Shown here: positions 35,201 to 43,329 of the stretch, in pieces
Layout of the letters: each line of letters begins with the position of its first letter
Numbering within the stretch: position 1 is the first letter of the stretch
Source of the DNA: Nitrosovibrio sp. Nv4
GTDB taxonomy: Bacteria; Pseudomonadota; Gammaproteobacteria; Burkholderiales; Nitrosomonadaceae
NCBI RefSeq assembly: GCF_900215485.1
Contig: NZ_OCMZ01000001.1
Span: 1,178,001-1,242,000, forward strand
DNA length: 64,000 nucleotides
Direction of reading: 5' to 3'
Made by a program: the position numbers and the translations under genes
Notes under the pieces: model-generated
Database searches by the model: none
The model's input: the letters and a program-made list of their open reading frames with translations, nothing else
What the model was told of the DNA's origin: nothing

Positions 35201-35748
35201 TAGGGCAGTGGACTGCCCATCGGGAACAGATCGACCAGTCCTCCACGCACACTGTATTCTCCCGGCGAGAGCACCTGAGTTACATGGCTGTAACCCGCTA
35301 AAGTCATTTGGCTCCGTAGCGCGTTCAGATCAAGCGTTTCTCCCCGTTTTAGAAAAAAAGTGTGCGCGGCGAGATATTCCCGCGGGGGCATGCGGTATAA
35401 GGCGGTGGTGACAGGTGCGATCAGTACATCGCAGTCGCCGCTCATGAGTTGATACAGCGTGGCAAGCCGTTCAGAGACCAGATCCTGATGGGGTGAAAAG
35501 GTATCGTAGGGCAGTGTCTCCCAATCCGGTAGCAGACGGGTTTTCAATCCGGGCGCAAAAAAAGGAATTTCCTCCAGGAGTCTTTGCGCGGAAAGCGCGC
35601 TTGCCGTCACGATCGTGACAGGTCTTGTTTCTTGTGCCAGTTGTGCCAGAGCAAGCGCATCGCCGGAGCCGTCGAAACGGCCATAGCGGATTGTTGAGCC
35701 GGGTGATGGAATGGTCAGCTTGAATGGCATCTGGATACTATTTTTCAA
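32269..35748 (-). CDS. mfd: Transcription-repair coupling factor
   Basis: Mfd (1159 residues) removes RNA polymerase stalled at DNA lesions and recruits UvrA/UvrB. The N-terminal UvrB-like degenerate modules lead to the RNA polymerase-interacting domain (DPVVHEQHGIGRYLGL), then a RecG-type translocase: LICGDVGFGKTEVALRAAF is Walker A, VIIDEEHRFGVRHKEQLK is motif II (DEEH), LTLTATPIPRTLAMSL is motif III and RVGRSHHQAYAYLL is motif VI. The C-terminal domain that binds UvrA is present. The ATG at 35748 is used; ATG 35730 (MPFKLTIPS) is equally good. It is upstream of the cyclase gene and downstream of recJ, all on the minus strand. Confidence 0.97.
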   Translation of the reverse strand: MKNSIQMPFKLTIPSPGSTIRYGRFDGSGDALALAQLAQETRPVTIVTASALSAQRLLEEIPFFAPGLKTRLLPDWETLPYDTFSPHQDLVSERLATLYQLMSGDCDVLIAPVTTALYRMPPREYLAAHTFFLKRGETLDLNALRSQMTLAGYSHVTQVLSPGEYSVRGGLVDLFPMGSPLPYRIDLMDNEIETIRTFDVDTQRSVYPVAEIRLLPAREFPLDEEGRTRFRGGFREKFEGDPSKSRIYKDISKGAAPAGIEYYLPLFFEQTATLFDYLPQTTLLCLHHEIYPAVENFWRDTQSRYQLLRGDNDRPLLPPGELFVTTEAFFGALKPYPRIEIQNDAQSSKAEAQNLTRSLPPLQIDRRADNPAEKLNAFIAKFTSEYGPSGGRTLLLAESLGRRELIAEHLKQYGLYPDICDDYAQFRASAKPFMLGVAPLHNGFISAGEGTAFITETELYARHLHGRRERDSRKATVVVDAMLRDLSEIKPGDPVVHEQHGIGRYLGLVSMDLGEGATEFLSLEYAGGDKLYVPVSQLHLIGRYSGASPEAAPLHKLGSGQWDKAKRKAMQQVRDTAAELLNLYAQRTARAGHAFSLRQHDYEAFVEGFGFEETPDQAAAIDAVIEDLGSAKPMDRLICGDVGFGKTEVALRAAFVAVADGRQVAVLVPTTLLAEQHFQNFSDRFSLVADEWPIKIAELSRFRSAREQTQALAGLADGQIDIVIGTHKLIQKGVKFKNLGLVIIDEEHRFGVRHKEQLKSLRSEVDVLTLTATPIPRTLAMSLEGLRDFSVIATAPQRRLAIKTFVTRFSEGIIREACLRELKRGGQIYFLHNEVGTIQPMHDKLARLLPEARINIAHGQMRERELEHVMKDFYQQRFNLLLCTTIIETGIDVPTANTIIINRADKFGLAQLHQLRGRVGRSHHQAYAYLLVPEEEALGTQARKRLDAIQTMEELGAGFYLAMHDLEIRGAGEVLGESQSGEMQEIGFNLYSTMLDAAVRSLKEGKEPDIEHPLGVATEINLHVPALLPHDYCSDVHERLVLYKRMANCTSDEQLDDIQIELTDRFGLLPDPVRALLDCHRLRIAAMPLGITRIEAASDSIQVQFIPNPPVDAARLVALLQRSRDYQLSGPDRLKIQTRIAGVGERVTRIKSLITELSA

Positions 35749-35998
35749 TGCAATGAAAATCCAATGGAACCAGCGAACAATAACCGTCCCGCTCCACGTA
35801 AAAAGAGGGACATTATATGTCAGTCTCCCGCGAATCTCTGAATAAGTCCGGCTTTACCAATATAGGTAGAAGTGTGTCGAGGCAGATATACAAAGGGCAG
35901 GAAGACAAGTTCGGCGACTAGCAGCAGTATTTGGTACATCGCAATAATAGAGAGGCCTACATTCACCGCGATGGATTATGTACGCATGGCGGGGGACA

Positions 35999-37792
35999 TC
36001 AGATATCAGGCTGCAACCAATGCTCCAGGATGAATTGCAAGGTGGAGTTGCCGTTGAACTCGTTTACCTGCAATCGATAAATAGCGTCTATCACTCCTGG
36101 AAGAGGAACTGTGTGGGAGAACAGCATGGCGTCATACACGGGTTGCGGTTTTGGTCGACCGTAATCTTCAATTCTGGATTCCTGCTTCCTCAGCTTTAAT
36201 TTCAGATGTTTTTGTCCCACTACACGCTGATCTTCCACACGAAAGCGGGTACTGAAGGTAGGCTGCGAAAAACCCTGTCCCCATACCTGTTCCGCGAGGT
36301 GCCGCCCCAGCTCAAGATTCATTTCGGATTCATCCAGATCGCCGTCTGTTTCGATGATGCGCTTCAGATCAGCGGGCCCGAGCAACGCCTGTGCGGTTTG
36401 CTCGAAAGCATCGCGAAATTTTTCAAAATCGCAATCACGTATAGTCAATCCTGCCGCGGCCGCATGTCCGCCGAATTTGAGCAAAAGGCCGGGATACCGT
36501 TTTGAAATGATATCGAGCGAATCGCGCAGGTGGAATCCTGGAATCGACCTGCCCGACCCCTTCAATTCTCCATTGCCACCAGGCGCAAATGCAATTACGG
36601 GCCGGTGGAATTTGTCCTTTACGCGCGAAGCGAGTATGCCTATCACGCCCTGGTGCCAAGTCGCGTCGAACAGACTCAGGCTATGATTATCCGGTTCTTT
36701 GGCGATGGGATATTGGGTATGGGTTATACAGGGTATGGAGGGCGATGAAAAGATACGCTCCAGCATAATCTTCGCGCTGTCCTGCATGTCTGCTTCGATT
36801 TCCTGGCGCTTTCGGTTAAGCGAATCGAGCCGCAGCGCGATTTGTGACGCTCGGGACTCGTCATCCGTAATGAGGCACTCGATGCCCAGCGCCATATCGT
36901 CGAGCCGTCCGGCTGCATTCAATCTTGGTCCCAGCATGAAACCCAGTTCATAGGCGGATACTCGCCGAAAGTCCCGTTTCGCAAATTGCAGTAGCGCGTT
37001 AATGCCCGCGCAGGCGCGCCCCTTGCGGATACGCTGCAACCCCTGGTGTACTAATAGCCGATTGTTGTCATCGAGCTTCACTACATCGGCCACAGTACCT
37101 AGTGCCACCAGGTCAAGCAAACTGGCAAGATTGGGTTCTTTCTGGGGAAAATCAAAGATGCCTTTGGCACGTAATTCGACCCGTAGCGCCAGCATCAGAT
37201 AAAACATTACGCCCACCCCGGCGAGATGCTTGCTGGGAAAATCGCAGCCAGGCTGGTTGGGATTCACAATCAAGGCGGCGTCCGGCAAATCGTCCGCAGG
37301 CAGGTGATGGTCGGTAACAAGCACTTGCATGCCGAGACGATTGGCTTCAGCCACGCCTTCCACGCTGGCTATGCCATTATCTACCGTGATCAGTATTTCC
37401 GGCCGGGCTGCGGCAGCGGCGGCGAGTCGCACGATCTCCGGCGTGAGGCCATAACCGTATTCGAAGCGATTCGGGACAAGATAATCTACTATTGCGCCGA
37501 ATTTTGTCAGTGCGCGCATGCCAACTGCACAAGCGGTGGCCCCATCCGAGTCATAATCCGCTACGATCAGCAGACGTTTCCGCGCCAAAATTGCGTCGGC
37601 GAGAAACCGTGCCATCAGGGAAACATTCTTCAGACGCTCGAACGGGATCAGTCGCGACCAATCCACTTCGAGTTGATCCGGATCTTCGATACCGCGCGCC
37701 GCATAGACCCGAGCCAGCACGGGATGCAAGCCGTGGCGAATCAACCTGTCGGCAACATGAGGCGAGTAGACGCGAGTAGTGGTGTTGAGCAT
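35999..37792 (-). CDS. recJ: Single-stranded-DNA-specific exonuclease RecJ
   Basis: RecJ is the 5'-3' single-strand exonuclease of recombination and mismatch repair. At 597 residues it is close to the E. coli length. The DHH phosphoesterase motifs are complete: VADYDSDGATACAVGM, ITVDNGIAS, VTDHHLPADDLPDAA, and the DHHA1 part GHAAAAGLTI with the substrate-binding GGHA-type loop. An OB-fold domain follows (about residues 460-565). Relative to common RecJ there is a small linker between DHH and DHHA1 (SIPCITHTQYPIAKEPDNH). mfd and recJ are separated by 250 bases. Confidence 0.96.
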   Translation of the reverse strand: MLNTTTRVYSPHVADRLIRHGLHPVLARVYAARGIEDPDQLEVDWSRLIPFERLKNVSLMARFLADAILARKRLLIVADYDSDGATACAVGMRALTKFGAIVDYLVPNRFEYGYGLTPEIVRLAAAAAARPEILITVDNGIASVEGVAEANRLGMQVLVTDHHLPADDLPDAALIVNPNQPGCDFPSKHLAGVGVMFYLMLALRVELRAKGIFDFPQKEPNLASLLDLVALGTVADVVKLDDNNRLLVHQGLQRIRKGRACAGINALLQFAKRDFRRVSAYELGFMLGPRLNAAGRLDDMALGIECLITDDESRASQIALRLDSLNRKRQEIEADMQDSAKIMLERIFSSPSIPCITHTQYPIAKEPDNHSLSLFDATWHQGVIGILASRVKDKFHRPVIAFAPGGNGELKGSGRSIPGFHLRDSLDIISKRYPGLLLKFGGHAAAAGLTIRDCDFEKFRDAFEQTAQALLGPADLKRIIETDGDLDESEMNLELGRHLAEQVWGQGFSQPTFSTRFRVEDQRVVGQKHLKLKLRKQESRIEDYGRPKPQPVYDAMLFSHTVPLPGVIDAIYRLQVNEFNGNSTLQFILEHWLQPDI

Positions 37793-37918
37793 GCGCTAGA
37801 CGCGAAAACTGAATGGTTTCCTAGTATAACGCGTCAAGCGATGCTCAAGTTCTGCTTAGAGCCGGGAGCGATGTGCTTGAAAGAGCATAAAATCCAATTT
37901 AACCAATCGCTGAAAGGA

Positions 37919-39157
37919 TTAAAAATGATAGTGCGCCCCGATGCCGAGATATTCGACCTTTTCTCTATAGAACTGGCCGGTTGGAGAATTTCCGTTAAAA
38001 TATTCGACCAGGAACTGAAGTTTGCGCCCGAATGCTTGAAGACGGTCTAGCTGAAACCCCGCCCTCGCAGACACGTCAGTGTTCCAGTTGTTTTGTTCAT
38101 GATTTTTGAAATCAACCGCGAGAATAGGCCGCATTGATACAACCTCGATCCGCCACGGGCTTCGGAATTCGAGACCATATTGCACTAACCAGGGTTTGAT
38201 TTCCGAGGGACGCTTGTGAAAGAGACCCCCTCCGCCGCCATAAACGCGTATGCCATATGGAAGTTCATAAGAAAGCCTGAGATCGGCGCCCTCGTAGCTG
38301 AGATTTATACGCTCCAGGCTGGTTATGCTCCGCAGCAAAAACTCATCGCCAAGATGCGAGCTCTGATGGAAGATACGACCAAAAGCAGATAATTGACCTG
38401 CCCGCACACTCCCGTAAGCCGAGGCTATAAAATCCGAATTGATCAGATCGGAGGAGGGCGCGTCGAGATTGAAGTCGCTGAAGACTGCAGCCTGAAGGCC
38501 TGCTTCCCATTGCACCGTGGATTGCCCGAAATTGCCGCGATAGAACGGTATGGTTTCGCCGAAGCTGACGGAGCCATTGTTATTTCCATCAACATTGTTC
38601 CCTATATAGTTGCGATAAGCCGCCGAGAAATGAGCCCACCGCGGATCGGCCAGCAAAGGTTTGAATAGATGACCCTCGGGCAGCATCCCAGTCGCAAGCA
38701 CTGTCGAGTCGTCTGCCGGCACGCCTTCCTTGGTGATTGCTTCATCCGGGGCTGTAGCAGTGACATCTGGCGCTGCAGCAGTGACATCCGGCGCTGAGGG
38801 AGGGGTTGCAGATGGCTGAACAGTGTTGTCTGCTAGGTTTACCGCGGTAACGCCGGGAATCTCTGACAATATCTGTACAACCCTGGCGCGGTCTTCCTCC
38901 GGTAATTTCTTTGAGGGAACGGTAATAATGCCATTTCGCACGACCAATGACGGAATCTCGATCTTTAAGCCTTTGAGAACACCCGCGGCATAACCGGCAA
39001 TGTAAGAATCATCCGGTACCGTGGCATTAACAGTGGGTATATAAAATAAGACGGCTGCAGTGATTGAAAAAAATCGCCAAGCAATTCTCATTTTTTCGCT
39101 AATGCTTGAATGAGCGTTGCTATGAGAAGTAATCCTGTTTTTGGTGTTTTTTGCCAT
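37919..39157 (-). CDS. DUF1207 family outer-membrane-type protein with BON-like N-terminus
   Basis: A 412-residue exported protein. A signal peptide is clear from Met23 (MRIAWRFFSITAAVLFYIPTVNA); the first 22 residues may not be translated. Residues 46-110 resemble a BON domain (VVRNGIITVPSKKLPEEDRARVV). An Ala/Pro linker with a repeated APDVTA unit follows, encoded by two near-identical 21-base DNA repeats. From about 155 the DUF1207 domain begins: FKPLLADPRWAHFSAAYR and FGETIPFYR. The last two-thirds consist of amphipathic beta-strands ending in a terminal Phe, consistent with an outer-membrane beta-barrel. Function unknown. Confidence 0.82.
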   Translation of the reverse strand: MAKNTKNRITSHSNAHSSISEKMRIAWRFFSITAAVLFYIPTVNATVPDDSYIAGYAAGVLKGLKIEIPSLVVRNGIITVPSKKLPEEDRARVVQILSEIPGVTAVNLADNTVQPSATPPSAPDVTAAAPDVTATAPDEAITKEGVPADDSTVLATGMLPEGHLFKPLLADPRWAHFSAAYRNYIGNNVDGNNNGSVSFGETIPFYRGNFGQSTVQWEAGLQAAVFSDFNLDAPSSDLINSDFIASAYGSVRAGQLSAFGRIFHQSSHLGDEFLLRSITSLERINLSYEGADLRLSYELPYGIRVYGGGGGLFHKRPSEIKPWLVQYGLEFRSPWRIEVVSMRPILAVDFKNHEQNNWNTDVSARAGFQLDRLQAFGRKLQFLVEYFNGNSPTGQFYREKVEYLGIGAHYHF

Positions 39158-39548
39158 GGATGCCTTTATTGATTTTTCTGAATTTCCTTCGGTCTTGCGT
39201 CATCCGTCCCGCATTAGTTCGAGGGTATGAGCATGAAAACCATCTCTGCTAAATGCCTTGAGGAAGCAAGAGTGCCTTTTAATTTTGGTCTCAAGTGATC
39301 CACGCTGGCGAAACCATAGGAAACGTAGGCAACGTGAGTTGTAGTTGCTGGATCCCAGAGTTTTCATTATAAAATGAAATATGTCGGTACGGTGGCGCAC
39401 GTACGGCGGCGGATTCGTGCAGCACGGGAACGTTCAGCTATTGGTGGTTGCTATCGTAAGTACTTCAAGTATTATTCGCTTTGATGAATGAGCGTCAGCT
39501 TCCTTGAACGTCAGCTTCCTAAGTGACAATTCAGCCAGGAACCCGGCA
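39158..39548. other. Intergenic region with short repeats and a small ORF
   Basis: 391 bases between the divergent DUF1207 and SMR-exporter genes. TTCATT-ATAA-AATGAA near 39362-39378 is a possible operator. A 36-codon frame (39374-39484, product begins MKYVGTVAHVRRRIR, Arg-rich) has no ribosome site. CGTCAGCTTCCT occurs twice in tandem near 39489-39520, just before the exporter gene. None of these is an established feature. Confidence 0.35.
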
Positions 39549-39881
39549 ATGAACCAATGGCTTTTCCTTTCTTTCGCAATTGTCAGTGAGGTCGTGGCGA
39601 CTTCCGTATTGAAGTCGAGCAACGGTTTCACGCAGCTATGGCCATCAATTGTAGTGGTAGCGGGTTATGCGGCTGCCTTCTTTTTCCTGTCTCTTACCTT
39701 GCGCACGATCCCGGTGGGAATCGCGTACGCTATCTGGTCTGGTGTTGGTATCGTACTTGTTACGCTTATTGCCTGGCTCGTTTTCGGGCAAGCGCTCGAT
39801 GGTCCCGCTATCGTCGGTCTGGCGCTTATCATTGCCGGAGTGGTTGTCCTGAACGTCTTTTCCAGGTCTGCCGCTCACTAA
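39549..39881 (+). CDS. SMR family multidrug/quaternary ammonium efflux protein, EmrE-type
   Basis: Exactly 110 residues, the usual length for this family of four-helix antiporters. ATG 39549 with an upstream CAGGAA is preferred over the frame's earlier in-frame start. Glu14 in [16 protein letters not shown] is the proton/drug-binding acid of EmrE, and [11 protein letters not shown] contains the Trp63-equivalent that distinguishes drug exporters from the Gdx guanidinium exporters. Helices are visible at about residues 3-21, 33-53, 58-78 and 85-103. It probably exports cationic compounds. The pirin gene follows after 43 bases. Confidence 0.93.
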   Translation: MNQWLFLSFAIVSEVVATSVLKSSNGFTQLWPSIVVVAGYAAAFFFLSLTLRTIPVGIAYAIWSGVGIVLVTLIAWLVFGQALDGPAIVGLALIIAGVVVLNVFSRSAAH

Positions 39882-39924
39882 CGCTTAATAATCCGTCGAG
39901 CTTGAGAATATAGTGGAGAAAATT

Positions 39925-40821
39925 ATGGCGCAACCGAATATGACAGCTGGTAAATCAACCAAAAAACTGCTGCGCACGCAACGCAGTGAGGGCTCCCATT
40001 GGGTTGGCGACGGCTTTCCCGTGCGGTCACTCTTCGCTTATTCGAACCTGGGCCCGATGATCAGTCCTTTTTTGCTTCTCGATTATGCGGGCCCCATGGA
40101 ATTTCCGCCTACCAGGAAGCGGCTCGGTGTCGGCGAGCATCCGCACCGCGGGTTTGAGACCGTAACCATTGTCTATAGCGGGGAGGTGGAGCATCGTGAC
40201 AGTTCGGGTAGCGGCGGCAGTATCGGTCCCGGCGATGTCCAATGGATGACCGCAGCGTCCGGTCTGGTTCATGAAGAATTTCACGGGCGTGATTTTGCGC
40301 AGCATGGCGGCGTTCTTGAAATGGTGCAGCTATGGGTCAATCTGCCCGCGAAGGAAAAGATGTCGCCTCCCCGCTATCAAGGCATTTTGAATAACCAGAT
40401 TCCCGCGCTAAGCCTTCCCGGAGATAATGGGAGCGTCCGCATCATTGCGGGTGAGTATGACGGCGTCAACGGACCGGCACGAACGTTTACACCAATCAAC
40501 GTATGGGATCTTCATCTGACGGGCGAGCAGCCGTTCTGCCTCCCCATCCCCGAGGGTTACAACACCATGCTGGCGGTGCTCAAAGGTTCGGTTCATCTGA
40601 ATGGTTCTGAGGTAATTGGTACGGCGGAGGTCGGCCTGTTTGAGAGGGCAGGTGACCGGATTTGTATCGACAGTGCGCAAGACGCCACTGCATTGCTGCT
40701 TAGCGGTGAGCCGATCGATGAGCCGATCGTCGGCAGCGGTCCGTTCGTGATGAATAACGCGGATGAAATCAGGCAGGCGATTTCGGATTACCAGGGTGGC
40801 AGGATGGGCCGTTTGTCATAA
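39925..40821 (+). CDS. Pirin family protein
   Basis: A 298-residue bicupin. I start at ATG 39925, which has GGAGAA eight bases upstream; GTG 39913 would add four residues. The N-terminal cupin carries the metal ligands: HPHRGF near residue 73-78 and SGLVHEEFH near 116-124, matching the His-His-His-Glu iron site of human pirin and E. coli YhhW. Bacterial homologues have quercetinase activity or bind other proteins; the physiological role here is unknown. It may be co-transcribed with the SMR gene. Confidence 0.9.
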   Translation: MAQPNMTAGKSTKKLLRTQRSEGSHWVGDGFPVRSLFAYSNLGPMISPFLLLDYAGPMEFPPTRKRLGVGEHPHRGFETVTIVYSGEVEHRDSSGSGGSIGPGDVQWMTAASGLVHEEFHGRDFAQHGGVLEMVQLWVNLPAKEKMSPPRYQGILNNQIPALSLPGDNGSVRIIAGEYDGVNGPARTFTPINVWDLHLTGEQPFCLPIPEGYNTMLAVLKGSVHLNGSEVIGTAEVGLFERAGDRICIDSAQDATALLLSGEPIDEPIVGSGPFVMNNADEIRQAISDYQGGRMGRLS

Positions 40822-40949
40822 CCGGAAGCGGTTCACGCAAACTAACTATGCTGTCATGACTCCTTGAACCTACCATAGCCATCGTAGCCTCGGCTGTCAT
40901 TAAGCCATATACAACATGGATGCGTCCCGTCATTTATGAGGGAGCAGTA

Positions 40950-42524
40950 TTACATACGCTTCTTTTCCGGCATGGCAGTCCGTACCTCTGGAAGCTCTGG
41001 GGAAGGTGCGGTTGTTTTGCCTGCAGGTTTATGCTTGAGTATGAGTTTCTGGCCGATGAGTAGCCGGTTCGTACTGCCATTCCATGATTTTATTTGCGCT
41101 GCGGTAACCCCGTGGCGTTTGGCGATCCCGAACAGCGAATCGCCTTTTTGAACCGCATAGACGAAGCTGTGTTCCGGCAATTTCAGCGTCGCGGGTTTAT
41201 TGCTCATAACAGAGATATCCTCACCCCCGGCACTTCCGTTATGCGGAACCAGTAAAGTCTGCCCTGGCGTTATCATGTTGTTCCTGTCGATGTCGTTCAC
41301 TTCCTGCAGTCGGCGCACGCTGATTCCGTAACGTGCTGAAATTTTTTCGACGGTCTCTCCTTTTTTTGCCCGATAGGCTTGCCATGACACTAGAGGCTTG
41401 TCGTGATTTTTCAGATTCGCCGAAAAAATCTCTACTTTATCTGCGGGAAACAGGAGGGTGCGCGAGCCGTCGGTGTTGATGACCGGCCGATTATGCGCGG
41501 GATTGAGCGCTTTAAATTCGTCGACGGAGATCCCCGCGAGTTTCGCCGCCAGTTTTATATCGATGTGGCGAGTCGCCGCGACTTTCTCGAAATAAGGCTC
41601 GTTCGGCACGGACTCGAGTTCAACGCCGAATGCCGCGGGATTCGATATGATGTTCCTTATCGCGATCAGCCTCGGAACATAGCTCTGGGTTTCGGGCGGC
41701 AAACTGATATTGCGGAAATCCGCCGGCAATCCATTGCTACGGTTCTTCATGAGCGAGCGCCCCACGGCCCCTTCACCCCAGTTATACGATGCCAATACCA
41801 ATTCCCAGTCGCCGAACATGCGATGGAGATTTTCCAGATAATCCAGTGCAGCGTTGGTGCCGGCGATTATGTCCCTCCGGCCGTCGTACCACCAATTCTG
41901 CTTCAAGCCATAATTCTTGCCGGTAGAGGGACTAAATTGCCAGATCCCCGCGGCGTGGCGACTGGAGGAGGCTTTAGGGTTGAAAGCGCTTTCAATAATG
42001 GGTAGCAGGGCAATTTCGGCAGGCATGCCGCGGCGCTCCACCTCTTCAACGATATGAAAGAGGTATCGCTTGCCGCGTTCTACAACGCGCTTTATGTATT
42101 CCGGATGACTGGCGTAAAAATCCTCACTATGGCGCACCTCCTCGCTGTCCAGTTCAGCCATGGTAAAGCCCTTGCGTATGCGTTCCCACAGATCGATGGG
42201 AGCAACAGACAGGTTGCTGGCGGCATTGCTTGTGTCAGCAGGGGTCATGTGGTCACCGGCGGCATCGCTTTCGGCCGCGGGAATTACAGCACGGATTTCG
42301 GCGGTGGGAGTTACAGCTTCGCTTTCAGTGCGAATTACTGCGTTGCTTTCCGTAATGGAAGGCGTATCGGCAGCGTTGTGCATCTCTTCAGGTACAAGCT
42401 TAATAACCGCTTGATGAACGGATCCTGCAGGTTCGGCCGCTTGTGCTACGAAATTTGCATTCATCAGCATCAGGCTGATAATCAGGATTACCGTGAATCT
42501 TTTTTTTTCATCCTTGTGATTCAT
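40950..42524 (-). CDS. mltD: MltD-like membrane-bound lytic murein transglycosylase with LysM domains
   Basis: A 524-residue peptidoglycan-cleaving enzyme. Residues 4-27 form a signal or membrane anchor. A Glu/Ala/Val-rich linker (35-110) precedes the SLT domain, whose catalytic Glu178 sits in IIESAFNPKASSS and is followed by GIWQFSPSTGKNYGL, as in the MltD subfamily. Two LysM domains follow (KGETVEKISARYGISV near 385 and KGDSLFGIAKRHGVTA near 455), anchoring the enzyme to the wall. The lipobox expected of MltD is not obvious; periplasmic or inner-membrane location is possible. Transcribed alone. Confidence 0.92.
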   Translation of the reverse strand: MNHKDEKKRFTVILIISLMLMNANFVAQAAEPAGSVHQAVIKLVPEEMHNAADTPSITESNAVIRTESEAVTPTAEIRAVIPAAESDAAGDHMTPADTSNAASNLSVAPIDLWERIRKGFTMAELDSEEVRHSEDFYASHPEYIKRVVERGKRYLFHIVEEVERRGMPAEIALLPIIESAFNPKASSSRHAAGIWQFSPSTGKNYGLKQNWWYDGRRDIIAGTNAALDYLENLHRMFGDWELVLASYNWGEGAVGRSLMKNRSNGLPADFRNISLPPETQSYVPRLIAIRNIISNPAAFGVELESVPNEPYFEKVAATRHIDIKLAAKLAGISVDEFKALNPAHNRPVINTDGSRTLLFPADKVEIFSANLKNHDKPLVSWQAYRAKKGETVEKISARYGISVRRLQEVNDIDRNNMITPGQTLLVPHNGSAGGEDISVMSNKPATLKLPEHSFVYAVQKGDSLFGIAKRHGVTAAQIKSWNGSTNRLLIGQKLILKHKPAGKTTAPSPELPEVRTAMPEKKRM

Positions 42525-42681
42525 TTAAAATATCAATAGGTAACAGTGTCCGTTGAGGCCGGACCTGGAAAAGGTCAGGATCGGAAAACAAAAATCAATA
42601 CTCGTATCTCCCCATGAGTAGCAGCAAAAAGCGCGCTGACGTTTCATTTTTCCTTATGTATTATGTAATCAGATTAAATTG

Positions 42682-42717
42682 AAAAACCAGCCAACCGCTT
42701 ACGGAGCTTACGGCTGG
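42682..42717 (-). terminator. Intrinsic terminator of queF
   Basis: On the minus strand CCAGCC and GGCTGG pair across a 19-base loop and are followed by TTTTTC. It lies 36 bases after the queF stop. A second inverted repeat, GGGCCC-TGCAT...ATGCA-TGGGCCC at 42717-42740, sits between it and the stop. Confidence 0.6.
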
Positions 42718-42752
42718 GCCCTGCATCATGCATGGGCCCACTCAAACATAAT

Positions 42753-43190
42753 TTATCCGCGCGTCGCGGACTGGCTCTCGAATCTGACTAGATCCACTGC
42801 CGGAGGCGGGTTCCAACCCGGTTTCCGATGTTCAACAACTACATTGGTGAAAATGCCGCCGCGTACGTAAAATTTGGCGGTGAGACGAAGGTATCTAGGC
42901 TTCAAGACAGCAACAAGATCATCGACAATGCGGTTGGTTACGGCTTCATGAAATGTTTCCTCGTTCCGGTAAGACCAGATGTAGAGCTTGAGGCTTTTAA
43001 GCTCGACGCATTTCCTGTCCGGAATGTAATCCAGAATCAGGGTAGCGAAATCAGGTTGCCCGGTTTTCGGGCATAGGCAGGTAAACTCCGGAATTTCCAT
43101 ATGAATATGGTAATCCCGCGCTGGCGCCGGATTGGCGAAAATTTCCAGGTCTTTTGTGGGGCTGCTGGGCATTTCTCTTATCTCGGTCAA
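42753..43190 (-). CDS. queF: NADPH-dependent 7-cyano-7-deazaguanine reductase
   Basis: QueF reduces preQ0 to preQ1, a four-electron nitrile reduction in queuosine tRNA synthesis. At 145 residues it is the short, unimodular (YkvM) type. [16 protein letters not shown] carries Cys40, the residue that forms the thioimide, and Asp47, the proton donor. [21 protein letters not shown] supplies the substrate-binding Glu and the characteristic QueF motif. The gene is divergent from smc and followed by a terminator. No other queuosine genes are in the window. Confidence 0.96.
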   Translation of the reverse strand: MTEIREMPSSPTKDLEIFANPAPARDYHIHMEIPEFTCLCPKTGQPDFATLILDYIPDRKCVELKSLKLYIWSYRNEETFHEAVTNRIVDDLVAVLKPRYLRLTAKFYVRGGIFTNVVVEHRKPGWNPPPAVDLVRFESQSATRG

Positions 43191-43329
43191 ATCGGTTAGA
43201 ATGGTCTGCGGATACGTCCGATACGTCCGTTTTCCGAATGATGCAGAATACCTTTCGGAAGACTTGGAGACCTCTCTTCGGCCCCCGTCTCTTCAAGCTG
43301 TACAATTATAACTGGTTGCGAACCGTAAA